The notes below the pieces were generated by a model that had not been told where the DNA came from, ran no database searches, and worked only from the letters and a program-made list of their open reading frames with translations. A stretch of DNA of 64,000 nt from Ananas comosus. Its lineage: Eukaryota; Streptophyta; Magnoliopsida; Poales; Bromeliaceae. Below are positions 30,015-41,700 of the stretch, piece after piece. Numbering within the stretch: the stretch's first letter is position 1; each line of letters opens with the position of its first letter. The position numbers were made by a program, and so were the translations under genes. The DNA is taken from NCBI RefSeq assembly GCF_001540865.1, contig NC_033631.1:6208392-6272391 (forward strand), in the 5' to 3' direction.

Positions 30015-32442
30015 ACCCATTTACTTGAGAAGTTGTACGCGATCACCTGATTTGTAATGGAATTAGTCCTAATTATGATAATTGGTTCTTTTATGGGGAA
30101 CCCATATTTAGAGCCACATCTAATCCTACTAATGAGAGTCGTAGTTTTCTGGTCCATAATGTGAATGATAGTATACGTGGCATGCTACATGAAGCTTTTC
30201 AAATGCATAATAATCAACTTCAAGATGACTTTCAAGATGATAGTGATTTTCAAGACTCATCTGGAAAAGGTTCTGATTCACAGTAACCTAAAGGTGCTCC
30301 AAATAAAGATGCAAGCAAATTTTATAAGTTACATAAAGATGCTAAACAACTTTTGTATAATGGTTGTGAGAAGTATAGCAAATTGACAGCTATTGTAGTT
30401 TTATATTATGTAAAGTCCCTTCATGGGTGGAGTAGTAAATCTTTTAGTATGCTCCTTGAAGTACTAAAAGATATGCTTCCTTCAGATGCTAAGTTGCCAG
30501 ATGATTGCTATGTCGCGAAAAAAATATATTAGGGACCTAGGCCTTGGATACGAAAAGATTCATGCATGTCCTAATAATTTTATTCTATTCTGGAAAGAGA
30601 ATGCAGATTCTGAAATTTGTCCAAAATGTAGTACATCAAGATGGAAAACTAATGACGTTAATATTAATCTAGATGTGGACGAAAATTCCATAAAAAAAAA
30701 AAAGCTAGCAAAAGTACTGCGATGGTTCCCTTTAAAGCAAAGGCTTCAAAGATTATTCATGTCCTCAAAAACTGCTTCTATGATACAATGGAATGCTGAA
30801 GGTCGGGCGAATGATGGGTTGATAAGGCATCCTGCTAATTCAATAGTATGGAAAAATTTTGATAGGCGATATGCAGACTTCTCATTAGATTCTCGCAATG
30901 TTAGCAACTGATGGGTTCAATCCTGTTCAAACTATGAGCACTAATTACAGTTGTTGGCCTGTCATATTGATCCCATACAACTTGCCACCATGGGTATGCA
31001 TGAAGAGGTCTTTGTTTATTTTGTCATTACTCATTCCAGGCCCGAATTCACCTTCTATTAATATAGATGTGTATTTGCAACTTTTGATCGAGGAGTTAGT
31101 ACAATTGTGGGAACTCGGCCTTGATACATACAACGCATCTGTCGGAGAAAATTTTTGTATGCGTGTTGCATTGTTATGGACAATTAATGACTTTCCTGCA
31201 TATGGTGACTTATCTAGGTGGAGCACCAAGGGTCCTCTTTCTTGTCCTTCTTGTAATTACGATACTCGTTTTCGATGGTTAAAATACGGTGGCAAATACT
31301 GCTTTATGGGTCATAGGCGATTCTTACAAAAGAATCATAGATTTCGAAAAACTAGGATATCATTCGATGGCACTCAAGAAAATGGAGTTGGCACCTAAAA
31401 TATTATCCGGAGTAGAAATTTTGGAGCACACTTAATAAGTTGAATGTAACTTTAGTAAGCATATTAATATATGTCAAAAGAAAGGAAAAGAAATGAAAAT
31501 ATAGAGTATCAACCATAGAAGAAAAGGAGTATATTTTTTATGTCACCTTACTGGGAACACCATATGTTGCGTCACAATCTTGATGTGATGCATATTGAAA
31601 AGAATATCTACGATAATATTCTTGGCACATTATTGAATTTTGATGGCAAATCAAAGGACAATCTGAAGGCATGCCTTGATTTAAAATATATAGGNCACCT
31701 TACTGGGAACACCATATGTTGCGTCACAATCTTGATGTGATGCATATTGAAAAGAATATCTACGATAATATTCTTGGCACATTATTGAATTTTGATGGCA
31801 AATCAAAGGACAATCTGAAGGCATGCCTTGATTTAAAATATATAGGATTATGACTTGCTTCATCCTCAAAGTGTTGGACTAAATAAAATTATTTTACCAC
31901 CAAATTGCTTCACAATGTCTCTAAAATAAAAGGATGAGTTTTTAAAAATTTTGAAAAATGTGAAAGTGCTGCATGGCTATGCATCTAACCTATCATGTAT
32001 TCAGCTTAAGGAACGCAAAATGATAGGTTTAAAGAGTCATGATTGTCATATTTTAATGCAACAACTTCGTCCGATAGCATTGCGTGGTGTTTTATCGAAG
32101 AGAGTAGTTGCACATCTAATTGACTTGTGTTGTTTCTTTTGTGAGCTGTGTTCCAAAACTTTGGATGTACGTGAACTTGAGCAATCGGAATCTCGATTTG
32201 TGGAAACTCTATGCCATTTGGAAATAATCTTTACTCTGTTTTTTACCATTATTGTACATTTGGTCGTCCGTTTAGTTACTGAAGCCAAAATTGCAGGACC
32301 AGTACTATCATTGGATGTATCCTATCTTTTAACTCTTCTAGTCTATGTTATCTTTTTGACCTGTAGGGCTCTCTTGCGGCTCAAGTTTGAGGTACGTATA
32401 AGGCTCATCCGGAGGATTCAATTGCAGAAAGCTACATGGTAG
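30015..32442 (+). pseudogene. En/Spm (CACTA) TNP2-like transposase, copy 1, broken
   Basis: The TNP2-type transposase cuts and joins CACTA elements. Recognisable blocks in order: YDNWFFYGEP-like end of the transposase-associated domain (about 30070-30105), IRDLGLGYEKIHACPNN (about 30525-30575), CPKCSTSRWK (about 30620-30650), LATDGFNPVQTMS (about 30899), LPPWVCMKRSLF, RHNLDVMHIEKN (about 31570-31606) and LDVRELEQSE (about 32160-32190). The first half of the N-terminal domain is missing relative to the opposite copy. There are several frameshifts, plus an assembly-type 151-bp duplication at 31544-31846. Confidence 0.88.
31544..31846 (+). repeat. Exact 151-bp duplication joined by a single N
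   Basis: 31544-31694 and 31696-31846 appear identical, both running from CACCTTACTGGG to AAATATATAGG, separated only by N at 31695. The inverted copy at about 33500-33660 has the segment once. This looks like two overlapping contigs joined without merging. Confidence 0.95.
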
Positions 32443-35400
32443 AAGAATGTATGACGTTTTGGTCATGGTTATAAAAAGATTCATATGGAGAATTTTGTTA
32501 GCTGGTTTCAATCATATGACCAAAACCGGTCAACAAAATTCTCTATATGAATCTTATTTATAACCATATCACTTGGGCGTGTTCCACGATTCTACCTCTT
32601 TATTGCATTTTTATGAATACTAGACAAAAAGAAATAATGTTAATATCAAGCAATTAAAACTAGTAGGTACATAATACTTATATGATATAGTTATTGACCT
32701 GCAAAAAGGAATTATTTCATTACTATTGAACAGTACATATCGATGAGCTTGCAGCCATGACTTTTGATCAAGAAGAATATTTAAGATTGCTCCCATTGAA
32801 TCATCAATATTCCTAGCGGGCCTATTGAATGTTGTCTCGATAGTTTCCTCATACATTCTTCTACCATATAGTCTTCTACAATTGAACTCTCTGGATGAGC
32901 CTTATTACATATCTTAGACTTAAGCCGAATGAGAGCCCTACAGGTCGAAAAGATAACATAGACTAGAAAAGTTAAAAGACAATTAGGTTAAGTAAAAAGT
33001 AACAAGATGACTAGGTCAAACCTAACCTCTCGATAGGATACATCCAACGATAGTATTGACTTCAGTAGCTAAATGGACGACCAATGTACCATAATGGTGA
33101 AAAATGAAGGAAGAAAGATTGTTTCCAAATGACATAGAGTTTTCATAATTCGAGATTCCAATTGCTCAAGTTCACGTACATCCAAAGTTTTGGAACACAA
33201 CTCACGAAAGAAACAACACAAGTCGATTAGAGGTGCAACTACTCTCTTCGGTAAAACCCCACGCAATGCTATTGGAAGAAGTTGTTGCATTAAAACATGA
33301 CAATCATGACTCTTTAAACCCTATCATTTTACGTTCCTCAAGTTGAATACAACATGATAGGTTAGATGCGTAGCCATCCGGCTCTTTCACATTTTTCAAA
33401 ATTTTTAAAAACTCATCCTTTTATTTTAGAGACATTATGAAGCAACTTGGTGGTAAAATAATTTTATTTAGTCTAACACTTTGAGGATGAAGCTCAGGTC
33501 GTAATCCCATATCTTTAAATCAAGGTGTGCCTTCAGATTGTCCTTTGATTTGCCATCAAAATTCAATAATGTGCCAAGAACATTATCGCATATATTCTTT
33601 TCAATATGCATCACATCGAGATTGTGACGCAATATTTGGTGTTCCCAATAAGGTAACATAAAAAATATTCCCCTTTTCTTCCATGGTTGATATTCTATAT
33701 TTTCATTTCTTTTCCTCTTTCCTTTTGACATATTAATATGCTTACCAAAGTTACATTCAACGTATTGTATTGAGTGTGCTCCAAAATTTCTGCTCCGAAT
33801 AATATTTTAGGTGCCTACTCCTTTTCTTGAGTGTCATCGAATGATATCCTATCTTTTCGAAATCTATGATTCTGTTGTAAGAATCGCCTATGGCCCATGA
33901 AGCAGTATTTGCCACCGTATTTTGACCATCAAGAGCGAGTATCGTAAGTACAAGAAGGACAAGATAGAGGACTCTTGGTGCTCCACCCAGATAAGTCACC
34001 ATATGTAGGAAAGTCATTGATTGTCCATAACAATATAGCACGCATACAAAAATTCTATTCGATAGATGCATCATATGTATCAAGGCCGAGCTCCCACAAT
34101 TGTACTAACTCCTCGATCAAAGGTTGCAAATACACATCTATATTAATAGAAGGTGAATTCGAGCCTTGAATGAGTAATGACAAAATAAACGAAAACCTCT
34201 TCATGCATATCCATGGTGGCAAGTTGGATGGGATCAAGATGACAGGCCAACAACTGTGCTTAGTGCTCATAGTTCGAAAAGGATTGAACCCATCAGTTGC
34301 TAATCCGAGCCTAACATTGCGAGGATTTAACGAGAAGTTTGCATATCGCCTGTCAAAACTTTTCCATGCCAATGAATCAGTAGGATGCCTCATCAACCCA
34401 TCATTCGTTCGACCTTCAGCATGCCATTTTATTATAGAAGCAGTTTTTGAGGACATGAATAACCGTTGAAGCCTTTGCTTTAGAGGGAACCGCCGCAGTA
34501 CTTTTGCTGGCTTTTTCTTTTTGATGGACTTTTCTTCCACATCTAGATTAACATTAACATCATTAGTTTTCCATCTTGATGTACTGCATTTTGGACAAAT
34601 TTTAGTATTTGCATTCTCTTTCGAGAATAAAATACAATTATTAGGACATGCATGAATCTTTTCATATCCAAGGCCTAGGTCCCTAATATATTTTTTTACG
34701 ATATAGCAATCATCTGGCAAGTTAGCATCTGAAGGAAGCATATCTTTAGTACTTCAAGGAGCATACTAAAAGATTTAGAGGCAATTGCCTATATACTCTT
34801 GAAAAGTTTCCGGTTTTCTTATTTACCCCTCTTAGAAGGCTAATATTGAAAATACCCTTCTTATATTCCAAGCGTTTCTAATATACCCCTGGAGTTAATT
34901 TTCGTTAGTGAGCTGCCGTTATCTCTAGAAAATTACTATTTTGCCCATTCTAATATGCCCTTCTACCGTAACTAACTTTTCTTATATATCCTTCATATAG
35001 CAAATACTTTTCTTATTTGCCCTTCAAATATTAATTAATTAATTAAGCACGTCAGGAGCGAGCAGATGAACGGATGAGATCGATCGCAGCTAAACCAACC
35101 TTGGTGGCCGGAGGCATAGTTAGTTAATTCGGATTCGGCAAAAATTCGGTACGGATATAATTCGGATAAAATTCGATTTTTAATTTTTAAATTCGTTGAA
35201 AAATACGGCTAAAAAACGGATTCGATAGTTATTCGGATACGTGATTTATACGGGTATTATACGTTCACCAATTTAAAATTCGGGATCAAATATAATTTTT
35301 ATATATAATTTTTAAAAATTCGGTATTATACTATATATATTATTATTATAATATTTATATATAGATTAAATATATTTAAAATTATGATAAACATATACTA

Positions 35401-35520
35401 ATAATATATAAGAGTTATATATTTAAAAATATTAATAAATAATTACAAATTTATAAATAAAATATTATATAATAATATTTCTATATATAAATAAAATACT
35501 ATATGAATATATATTTATAA

Positions 35521-35522
35521 AT

Positions 35523-35565
<43 letters not shown>
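35521..35565 (+). repeat. (TA)n-(CA)n microsatellite
   Basis: TATATATA runs directly into about 12 CA units, then returns to TATATA. Confidence 0.95.
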
Positions 35566-35576
35566 TTATATATATA

Positions 35577-35644
35577 ATGAGAGGGAGGTCCACGGTGGAC
35601 CTCCCTCTCATCCGGTCCACGAGGCCAAATTGGCCTCGTGGACC
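35577..35644. repeat. Two adjacent perfect palindromes
   Basis: 35577-35593 pairs with 35595-35611 (17-bp arms, 1-nt loop, ATGAGAGGGAGGTCCAC). 35614-35628 pairs with 35630-35644 (15-bp arms, 1-nt loop, GGTCCACGAGGCCAA). Both hairpins contain GGTCCAC. They mark the junction between the AT-rich part and the captured GC-rich part of the Pack-MULE. Confidence 0.95.
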
Positions 35645-36125
35645 GCGCACACCCAAGGGCGAGGGCGTGCCGTTGCCGGGCGTCCGCGAGAGAGAGCGCG
35701 CCGCGCTCCGCCGTCCGCAAGGGCGTGGGCGTGGTGCGGTCGGGCGTAGTGGGGGAGGGGTGCTGGTTGCGGGCGACCTAGAGGTCCATGATCTTGCGGG
35801 CAGCGTCGGTGCTCTCGTGCATGAGGCGGGCGACCTCGGCCTTGGGCAGGCCCAGGCGGAGCGTGCGGGCGTCGTCGGGGTGGGCGTGGGCGTGGGAGTT
35901 GAGGAGGGAGAGGTCGGAGGAGGAGGACGACAACGACGATTCAACAAATCCATAGGCTCTCGGCGTCGACCAAGGCGGCGGAGGAGGAGGAGGACGACGA
36001 GAGCGGCGAGAGGGGTGGTGGTCTGGGAGGTGGTGGTGGTGGTCTGGGAGGAGATGAGGCGAGGTGGAGGCGGAGGAGCCGGCGAGGTGGAGGCGGAGGA
36101 GCTGGCGATCACGTTGGGAGAGAGA
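35645..36125 (-). pseudogene. Captured host-gene fragment in the Pack-MULE, unidentified
   Basis: It is strongly GC-rich, unlike everything around it. On the minus strand one frame ends LGLPKAEVARLMHESTDAAR followed by KIMDL and a TAG stop near 35778-35780. This is a plausible helical protein C-terminus. An alternative Pro/Thr/Ser-rich frame (36112-35522) is probably a composition artefact. I do not recognise the parent gene. Confidence 0.5.
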
Positions 36126-36945
36126 GGATAACTTAAGGAATTAACATAATAAGGTAGGGGTAAAATAGGTATTTTATATAGGTTTTAACTCTAGTATACA
36201 TTTAACCCATATTTAACTCGAGTTAAGTTAATAGGGGATAACTGCGGGGGTATTTTGGAATAACGGTGGAACATATGAGGGGCATTTTAGAAAGAAAAAA
36301 AAAAGTAGGGATAGATCGGATATTTCTAGACGCATGAGGGGTATATAGGCAATTATCCCAAAGATTTATTGCTCCACCCATGAAGAGACCTCAAATGATA
36401 TAAAACTACAATAGCTGCCAATTTGCTATACTTCTTACAACCATTGAACAAAGGTTGTTCGGCATCTTTAAGTAACTTAAAAATTTACTTGCATCTTTAT
36501 TTGGAGCATCTTTAGGTTGCTGTGAATCAGAACCTTCCCCAGAAGATGAGTCTTGAAAATCACTATCATCTTGAAAGTCATCTTGAAGTTGATTATTATG
36601 CATTTGAAAAGCTTCATGTAACATGCCACATATACTATCATTCACATTATGGACCTAAAAACTACGGCTCTCATTAGTAGAATTAGATGTGCCTCTAGAT
36701 ATGGGTTCCCCATAAAAGAACCAATTATCATAATTAGGACTAATTCCATTGCAAATCTGGTGATCGCATACAACTTCTCGAGTCCAACTATAGAAATTTG
36801 TGCATTTCATACAAGGACATGAAATCCTCCTATCCTCTGACCCATTTTTAAAAGTAAAATTCACAAAATCATTTGCTCCTTTATAATATTCATATGTCCA
36901 TCTACTCTTTTTTATCCAACTTTTATCCATTGCAGTACTTATCAA

Positions 36946-37925
36946 GTTGTAAAATCAACCTATAAAAAAGAAAGCTCATAATTATAAAAGAAAATGTAGA
37001 TCAAGTAAATAATTGGTAAAAGTAAATGGGTACCTACTCAAATTTTTCTTATCAAGTTTTAGACTAGGTATACATATTATACTCCATTCATCCAAATATC
37101 TATTTTTCTCCCTCTAATCTTATCAAGTCTTTTGTTTTTATTACTAAAATCATTTTAGATTTTATGAAAAACTATGTTTGGATGAGAATTATATCTGTCA
37201 TATGGGCAGCGACTACTTAATTCACATGTGAGAAGTTCGGATATGAATGAATAATTTATATAATTGTAGTGCCCAATGTTGAAAAATAATAAGTACCAAT
37301 AAGAACGGTTATATGCGTGCGTGTATATAAAAATAAAAGTAGAATTTCTATAAGATAACAAAGCTTCTTTTAATGTTTGATACTTAGAGGCAAAAAGTTC
37401 CTGCACTATCACCAAAAAAAGAAAAGAAATATACACTAGCACAATATGCACTAAATGGTGATAGATAACATCCCACAATCGGTTGATTTGATTTGGGTGG
37501 ATTTCCCACCATATGAACTTTTTAACCGATAATAAGCTTTACTTCCCTACAACCACCAATATAATAGTAGACTAATCTCCTTCATAGTTCTAATTTTTAG
37601 GGCAAAACCTGAAAAATAACCTTGTTTATTTACTGTCTAAATTTTTCCACTTTCAGCACATTTTATCTACTTTTTTCTTGTGGGCAACTAGTATGTAAGT
37701 TTCTGAGGTGCAACTTGTTGTTCTTCCTCTATGTATGTTTTGCATGACTTTCAAATTAGAAGCTTCAGCTTAAATCTTATGCTATTTGCCATAAAGAAAG
37801 CTATCAAATGATCACAATAAAATAAGCTATGGAGGTTTTTCAAACATCTGAATAGAGAATATAGGTCTTCGACATATCCTTATAGCCCCAAACCTATTAC
37901 TTGGCATTGCCTAGAATAGTGGACT
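36946..37925. other. Non-coding interval between transposase copy 2 and a CACTA end
   Basis: 37030-37890 mirrors 29150-30014. No gene is seen. TAGTG at 37916-37920 is followed by GACT and then CACTA (37926), so two CACTA-type ends may abut here. Confidence 0.5.
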
Positions 37926-38085
37926 CACTACAAAAAAGTCGATTTGTGGCGACAGTTATTTTAGTAACATTTAACACAAGTGCTGCCAAAAATATATTTT
38001 AGCAGCCGTTTTAAATAATTATTATAACATTTCTAAACCGTCGGTATATAGTAGTATAATAACTGAAGGATTTTTATTTTAACTT
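37926..38085 (+). mobile_element. CACTA terminus and subterminal region, copy 2
   Basis: CACTACAAAAAAG is a classic En/Spm terminus. The following GATTTGTGGCGACAGTTATT and TTTTAGCAGCCGTTTT are shared with 26957. They are also shared, inverted, with 52146-52275, which suggests a CACTA element spanning about 37926-52275 with nested insertions. Confidence 0.8.
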
Positions 38086-38334
38086 TTTTTTAATTTCCAA
38101 AGTGATTTAGAAAGGCAGCTAGAAATGTGTTAATGCTAATTGGGCCTAGCTTATCTTGGGCTGCACTGAATTTGGCTTCAACATTATTAGTGGGTTACAT
38201 TGTCCCCAAAAAATTATCGGATTTACATATTTGAACTCCATAAGAATTGTTTATATTAATTAATGTTTTGGAGTCAAAAAAATTAAACCAATGTAATTCA
38301 TAGAATCTAAAATTCTATATATAAAGAAGTCTTA

Positions 38335-40927
38335 TGTAGTACACTGAACTGGCGCAAATTGCGAAGTTCAAGTGTGGAAACGATAATTGGAACTACCTGA
38401 CACCTTCTAAAGGGTTTAGAGATGGTTGTGGACAAGTTTGGGAGTGATTAGGCCACTGGAAGCGAGAAAGTGCATTGCTACTACTATTTCTGCATCTTCT
38501 GCATTGTTGTACCGGTACAACATTGAGTCTGTACCGGTACAACAAGCATCAGCAGCAGCAGCTGCGTGGCAGTGAGGAGATTTTGGTAATTTCACCTTTT
38601 AAGCTTATCTTTAACCCTGAATTTGACCCTTGCAGCTGTCTTGGAGGTGCTGGAGCCTGGAGAGGCAGGTTGGAAGGCTTCTCTTCTTCTCTCTCTAGGG
38701 TTTTTCTCTCTCTACATTGGAATCAAGGGTTTTGGTCTACTTTCTTCTCCTTCTTTGATGCTGATTGTTTTGGGAAGCCAGGGAGCTGTTGTAGAAGGGT
38801 GAAGAAGGTATTTTGGGAAGGATTTCGCAACTCCATCACAGCAGGTAGCTGAGTGGAGACTTGCTAAGGTAACTAACTAACTATTTGTTAGCTTAATGCT
38901 TTAGTAGTAGAGTTGAATATGATTTCGGGTTTCTTGTGCCCAGCTGGTGTGAGGGGAGTTCTAGTAGCCCTAGAAGCAGGATTTGATGTGGTTTTTGTAA
39001 CCTGAATCCAGAGGGAGAATGAGATTGGAACTTGGAATGAGGTAAGTAGTGAATTGATTACCTTATGTGAGGTTACAATAAGCTTGTTAATGAAGAATGA
39101 AGTTGTTTTTGGGTACATGTTGCTGCAGCTTGGAGGCTCCTGTTGTGCTGAATAGCTTGACATTGTGAACTAGGTTGAGGGGATTTCAACTAGAAGGAAG
39201 CAGAGTTACAAGTAAGAAATCTATATAAATGAGATTTGAGCCTCGATTTTGTGGTTACCCAAGTGTACTAATGCAGTTTTGGGTTTGGTTCACAGCAGGA
39301 AGTGCGCACCTTATAATTGAGAGTTAGGACTCTTTTGAGCTGGATTAAGCTGATTGTGGAGTACTTCAATTCAGATTGAAGTAAAGTTTTGGCGTAAGTC
39401 TCAACCTAGGTGAGACTTTAGTCTATATTATGTGAATATGTGAGATATTGTTCTAAGTATATAATTTCAGTCTCTAGCTGATTTTCGATTGGTTAATTAG
39501 GGACTTGGAGACTTCAATTTCCTGCAGCTGTGAGTTTGACAAGGGTCATCTATTAGTAGGTGGGTTTGGCCTTACCAGAGTAAGTGAATCTCCTCTATGT
39601 TCTATATGATATTATAGAATTATTGGTATGTGCAACTATGTGAACAAGTACTAGATACAGAATATTGGATGCCATAAATACGCTAGTTTTATTGAATGGA
39701 AGGAAACCTCTATAAAGTAGAGATAATTATGAATAATTGTCTTAGCGTTCAGTTTAATTGTATAGATAAGGGATAGTCCTACTATGCTTCTAAAAAGTAG
39801 AGAACAAGGACATGCACTTGTGACATGAATAATAATGCATTTATGCTGTTAAGTTCCAATGGCATATGTAATTAGCATCTCTTTTATGGGTTATTAATCT
39901 AGTGGATACTAGCATTTTTTCATCACATTCAAATTCCGACCCATTGGTCGAGAGTGAGAACTTTACATGTTAAAACATGACGACTGAGAACTGTTGGACT
40001 ATGGATCGTGCTTGCTTGCCATTGTGCTCATTCGCACATGCTTGTGAGGGTCGCTCCCCACAAGCCGGCACTCTGGAGTTGGCCTACACGACAGATTGCT
40101 CGTCCGTGCGGGATTGGGTGCCGAAGTGGATTGCCGTGGGGAGTGTATACTATTATAGGGCCATTAGGCGCGGCGCAAGCTAGACTACCTTGGGTAGGTC
40201 CTTATGAATTAAACTAAGTTACTAAATGGTAGTATTAAAGGATCAGCACTACTTAGGGTACAGTTGCATATCTACATGACATGGTTATGTTCCTAATATC
40301 GCTTTACTTGCTTCTAATTGGTTGATATAGCTGACAGTATGATATATGTTCATCATTAATTACATTGATATACCTATCATGCAATCAATGTTTTTACATT
40401 TCTAATAGTACATCATGAGTCTAGTGGTGTAATTCGCCGAGGCTGGCGGTTTACCCACTGAAAATTATTGTTTAATAGTTCTCACGCCCTCTGTGTTGTT
40501 ATTTTTACAGAGCCTTCCACGACGGGAGAGGCTAGGGATCGCGGCAAGGGAGTCGCGTCTAGCTAGGCATAGCGTGGAGTCCTGCTAGGTGATCACCTCG
40601 CTATTTTGATATGCTGACGAGGATGAAGTGTACCTTGTGTAGAGAGACTACCACTTATGTTTTATATAGTTGTTGGGTGACCCTGTAGAGTACATGATTG
40701 TTTGGAGTGATGTAATTATGGTTTTGGATTTCTATCTCGTGTAGAGATTTGCAGGGTTTATACTTTTCTCCTGATAGTAGTATTCTTGGTTTATATTTTG
40801 CTTTGATATCATGTTAGAATCTCTTGTTACTTTCCTAATAAGATTTTATAGACGTCTTATATACTGCAGATATATGACGGGTCTGTGCATAAACCGGATA
40901 TGCTTCTGCTGGTATCCGGGCGTGACA
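38335..40927 (+). mobile_element. Solo LTR (2593 bp)
   Basis: It starts TGTAGTACAC and ends CCGGGCGTGACA. The perfect 5-bp duplication TCTTA is at 38330-38334 and 40928-40932. No internal region or coding sequence is present. The end resembles the Del/Tekay-family LTR end GGGGCGTGACA. It interrupts the CACTA sequence, which is continuous in the homologous region near 27400. Confidence 0.9.
38506..38541. repeat. Paired GTACCGGTAC palindromes in the solo LTR
   Basis: 38506-38521 is a perfect 16-bp palindrome, GTTGTACCGGTACAAC. 38530-38541 is a second one, TGTACCGGTACA. Both are centred on ACCGGT, like the motif cluster at 1988-2225. Confidence 0.9.
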
Positions 40928-40949
40928 TCTTACTTACCGACCGTCCATA

Positions 40950-41094
40950 GAGCAAGTGGCAAAAGGTTTGGTGGTTGGTACCCGAGGTTCCAAATTTGAA
41001 TCCTAGTTGATTCATATTTTCAGCTAAGTTTATTTTTAAACGAAATAAGCGAAACTGGTAGCGTGCTACCTATCTCTCTCTCAAAAAAAAAAAA
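40950..41094 (+). mobile_element. tRNA-derived SINE, copy 2, with poly-A tail
   Basis: It has a box A-like AGTGGCAAAAGGTTTGGTGG, a box B-like CAAATTTGAATCC, and a body shared with 26722. It ends with CTCTCTCTC and a run of 12 A bases (41083-41094). It lies just after the solo LTR. Confidence 0.8.
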
Positions 41095-41700
41095 GTTTTT
41101 CTTTTTAGAGATTAAAAAAAAAAAAATGTTACTTACACGAATCTCTAATATATAGATTTTAGTATGAAAATAAAAAAATTATAAAACTAATTTAAAGCGT
41201 TGATCGTTAAAAGGTGAACTTATAAGATTGTAGTCAATTTTTGATTGGAGAGTTAGCATTACTTCTTTTAAAAAAATAATCCACCCTCTTTGCGATGAAA
41301 CCCCCACCCCTCCTCGATACCGATCTCCCTCAACACTCTCTCCCTCTCCAACACCGATCTCCCTCTTCGACACTGCACTAGTAAATCGCTCGGTACTTGT
41401 AATGGCTTGTAGAGTTCGATGTTTAGCTTCATATCAGTGTTTTTTTTACTTGATTTTCTCTGTTTTTTATTTTTATTAGGCTTCTAGTGACTCTGATTTG
41501 GTATTATTTGCTCAGATTTGGTATTACTCGCCTCAACCCCAACTCAGAGAGAGAGGTCGGTTATGTCTTGCTTGGATTGGGGGTTTTGATTGCCCAGTGG
41601 TGGAGGTGACCTCTCTTTGTGTGACCTGAGGCTATCGGATTCGCTTTTTTTAGCACTCGATCGGGAGCTCGGATTAATCTGAAACTGGAATTTGAGGTGA
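41095..41700 (+). other. CACTA internal region homologous to 27410-28740
   Basis: It shares TATAGATT(C/T)TAGTAT, GGTGAACTTATAAGATT and CCGATCTCCCTCAACACT with the left copy. The Tourist MITE is absent here. It contains pyrimidine-rich leader-like sequence and no clear ORF. Confidence 0.55.

Larger units (their letters stand above)
34778..36359. mobile_element. Pack-MULE (Mutator-like) with captured GC-rich DNA
   Basis: The perfect 9-bp duplication AAAGATTTA is at 34769-34777 and 36360-36368. The uninterrupted site is visible in the inverted copy near 30435. The TIR is G(A/G)GGCAATTGCCTATATAC at the left and GTATATAGGCAATTATCCC at the right. It has no MURA transposase. Inside are AT-rich DNA with many ATTCGG repeats (35120-35290), a microsatellite, two tight palindromes and a GC-rich segment (35645-36125). 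Confidence 0.9.
32600..36945 (-). pseudogene. En/Spm (CACTA) TNP2-like transposase, copy 2, split by Pack-MULE
   Basis: Copy 2 is the more complete. The N-terminal transposase-associated domain (about 36945-36690) has MDKSWIKKSRWTYEYY, the CPCMKC cysteine pair and NWFFYGEP. The middle region is 34741-33468, with KYIRDLGLGYEKIHACPNNC, CPKCSTSRWK and RHNLDVMHIEKN. The C-terminal part is 33400-32620, with LDVRELEQLE and QKSWLQAHRYVLFN. A 1582-bp Pack-MULE (34778-36359) sits between the N-terminal and central regions. Additional frame changes near 34060 and 33750 show the gene is dead. Confidence 0.9.
29150..37890. repeat. Diverged inverted repeat of two CACTA transposase regions
   Basis: 29150-32508 reappears in reverse complement as about 32522-37890. 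The right arm is longer because of a 1.6 kb Pack-MULE and about 300 bp near the centre that the left arm has lost. The centre is near 32515: AGATTCATATGGAG faces CTCTATATGAATCT. Differences are mostly substitutions spread evenly, so this is an old biological inversion or duplication, unlike the palindrome at 41890-63640. Confidence 0.85.

Noticed and set aside
35522..36131. Long Pro/Thr-rich (minus) and Arg/Gly-rich (plus) frames
   Set aside because: High GC keeps several frames open. Only the minus-strand frame ending KIMDL looks protein-like, and it is listed as a captured fragment.
39977..40217. Overlapping 68-69 codon frames with Cys/His residues
   Set aside because: They sit inside a solo LTR with a defined target duplication, overlap each other, and show no conserved motif.
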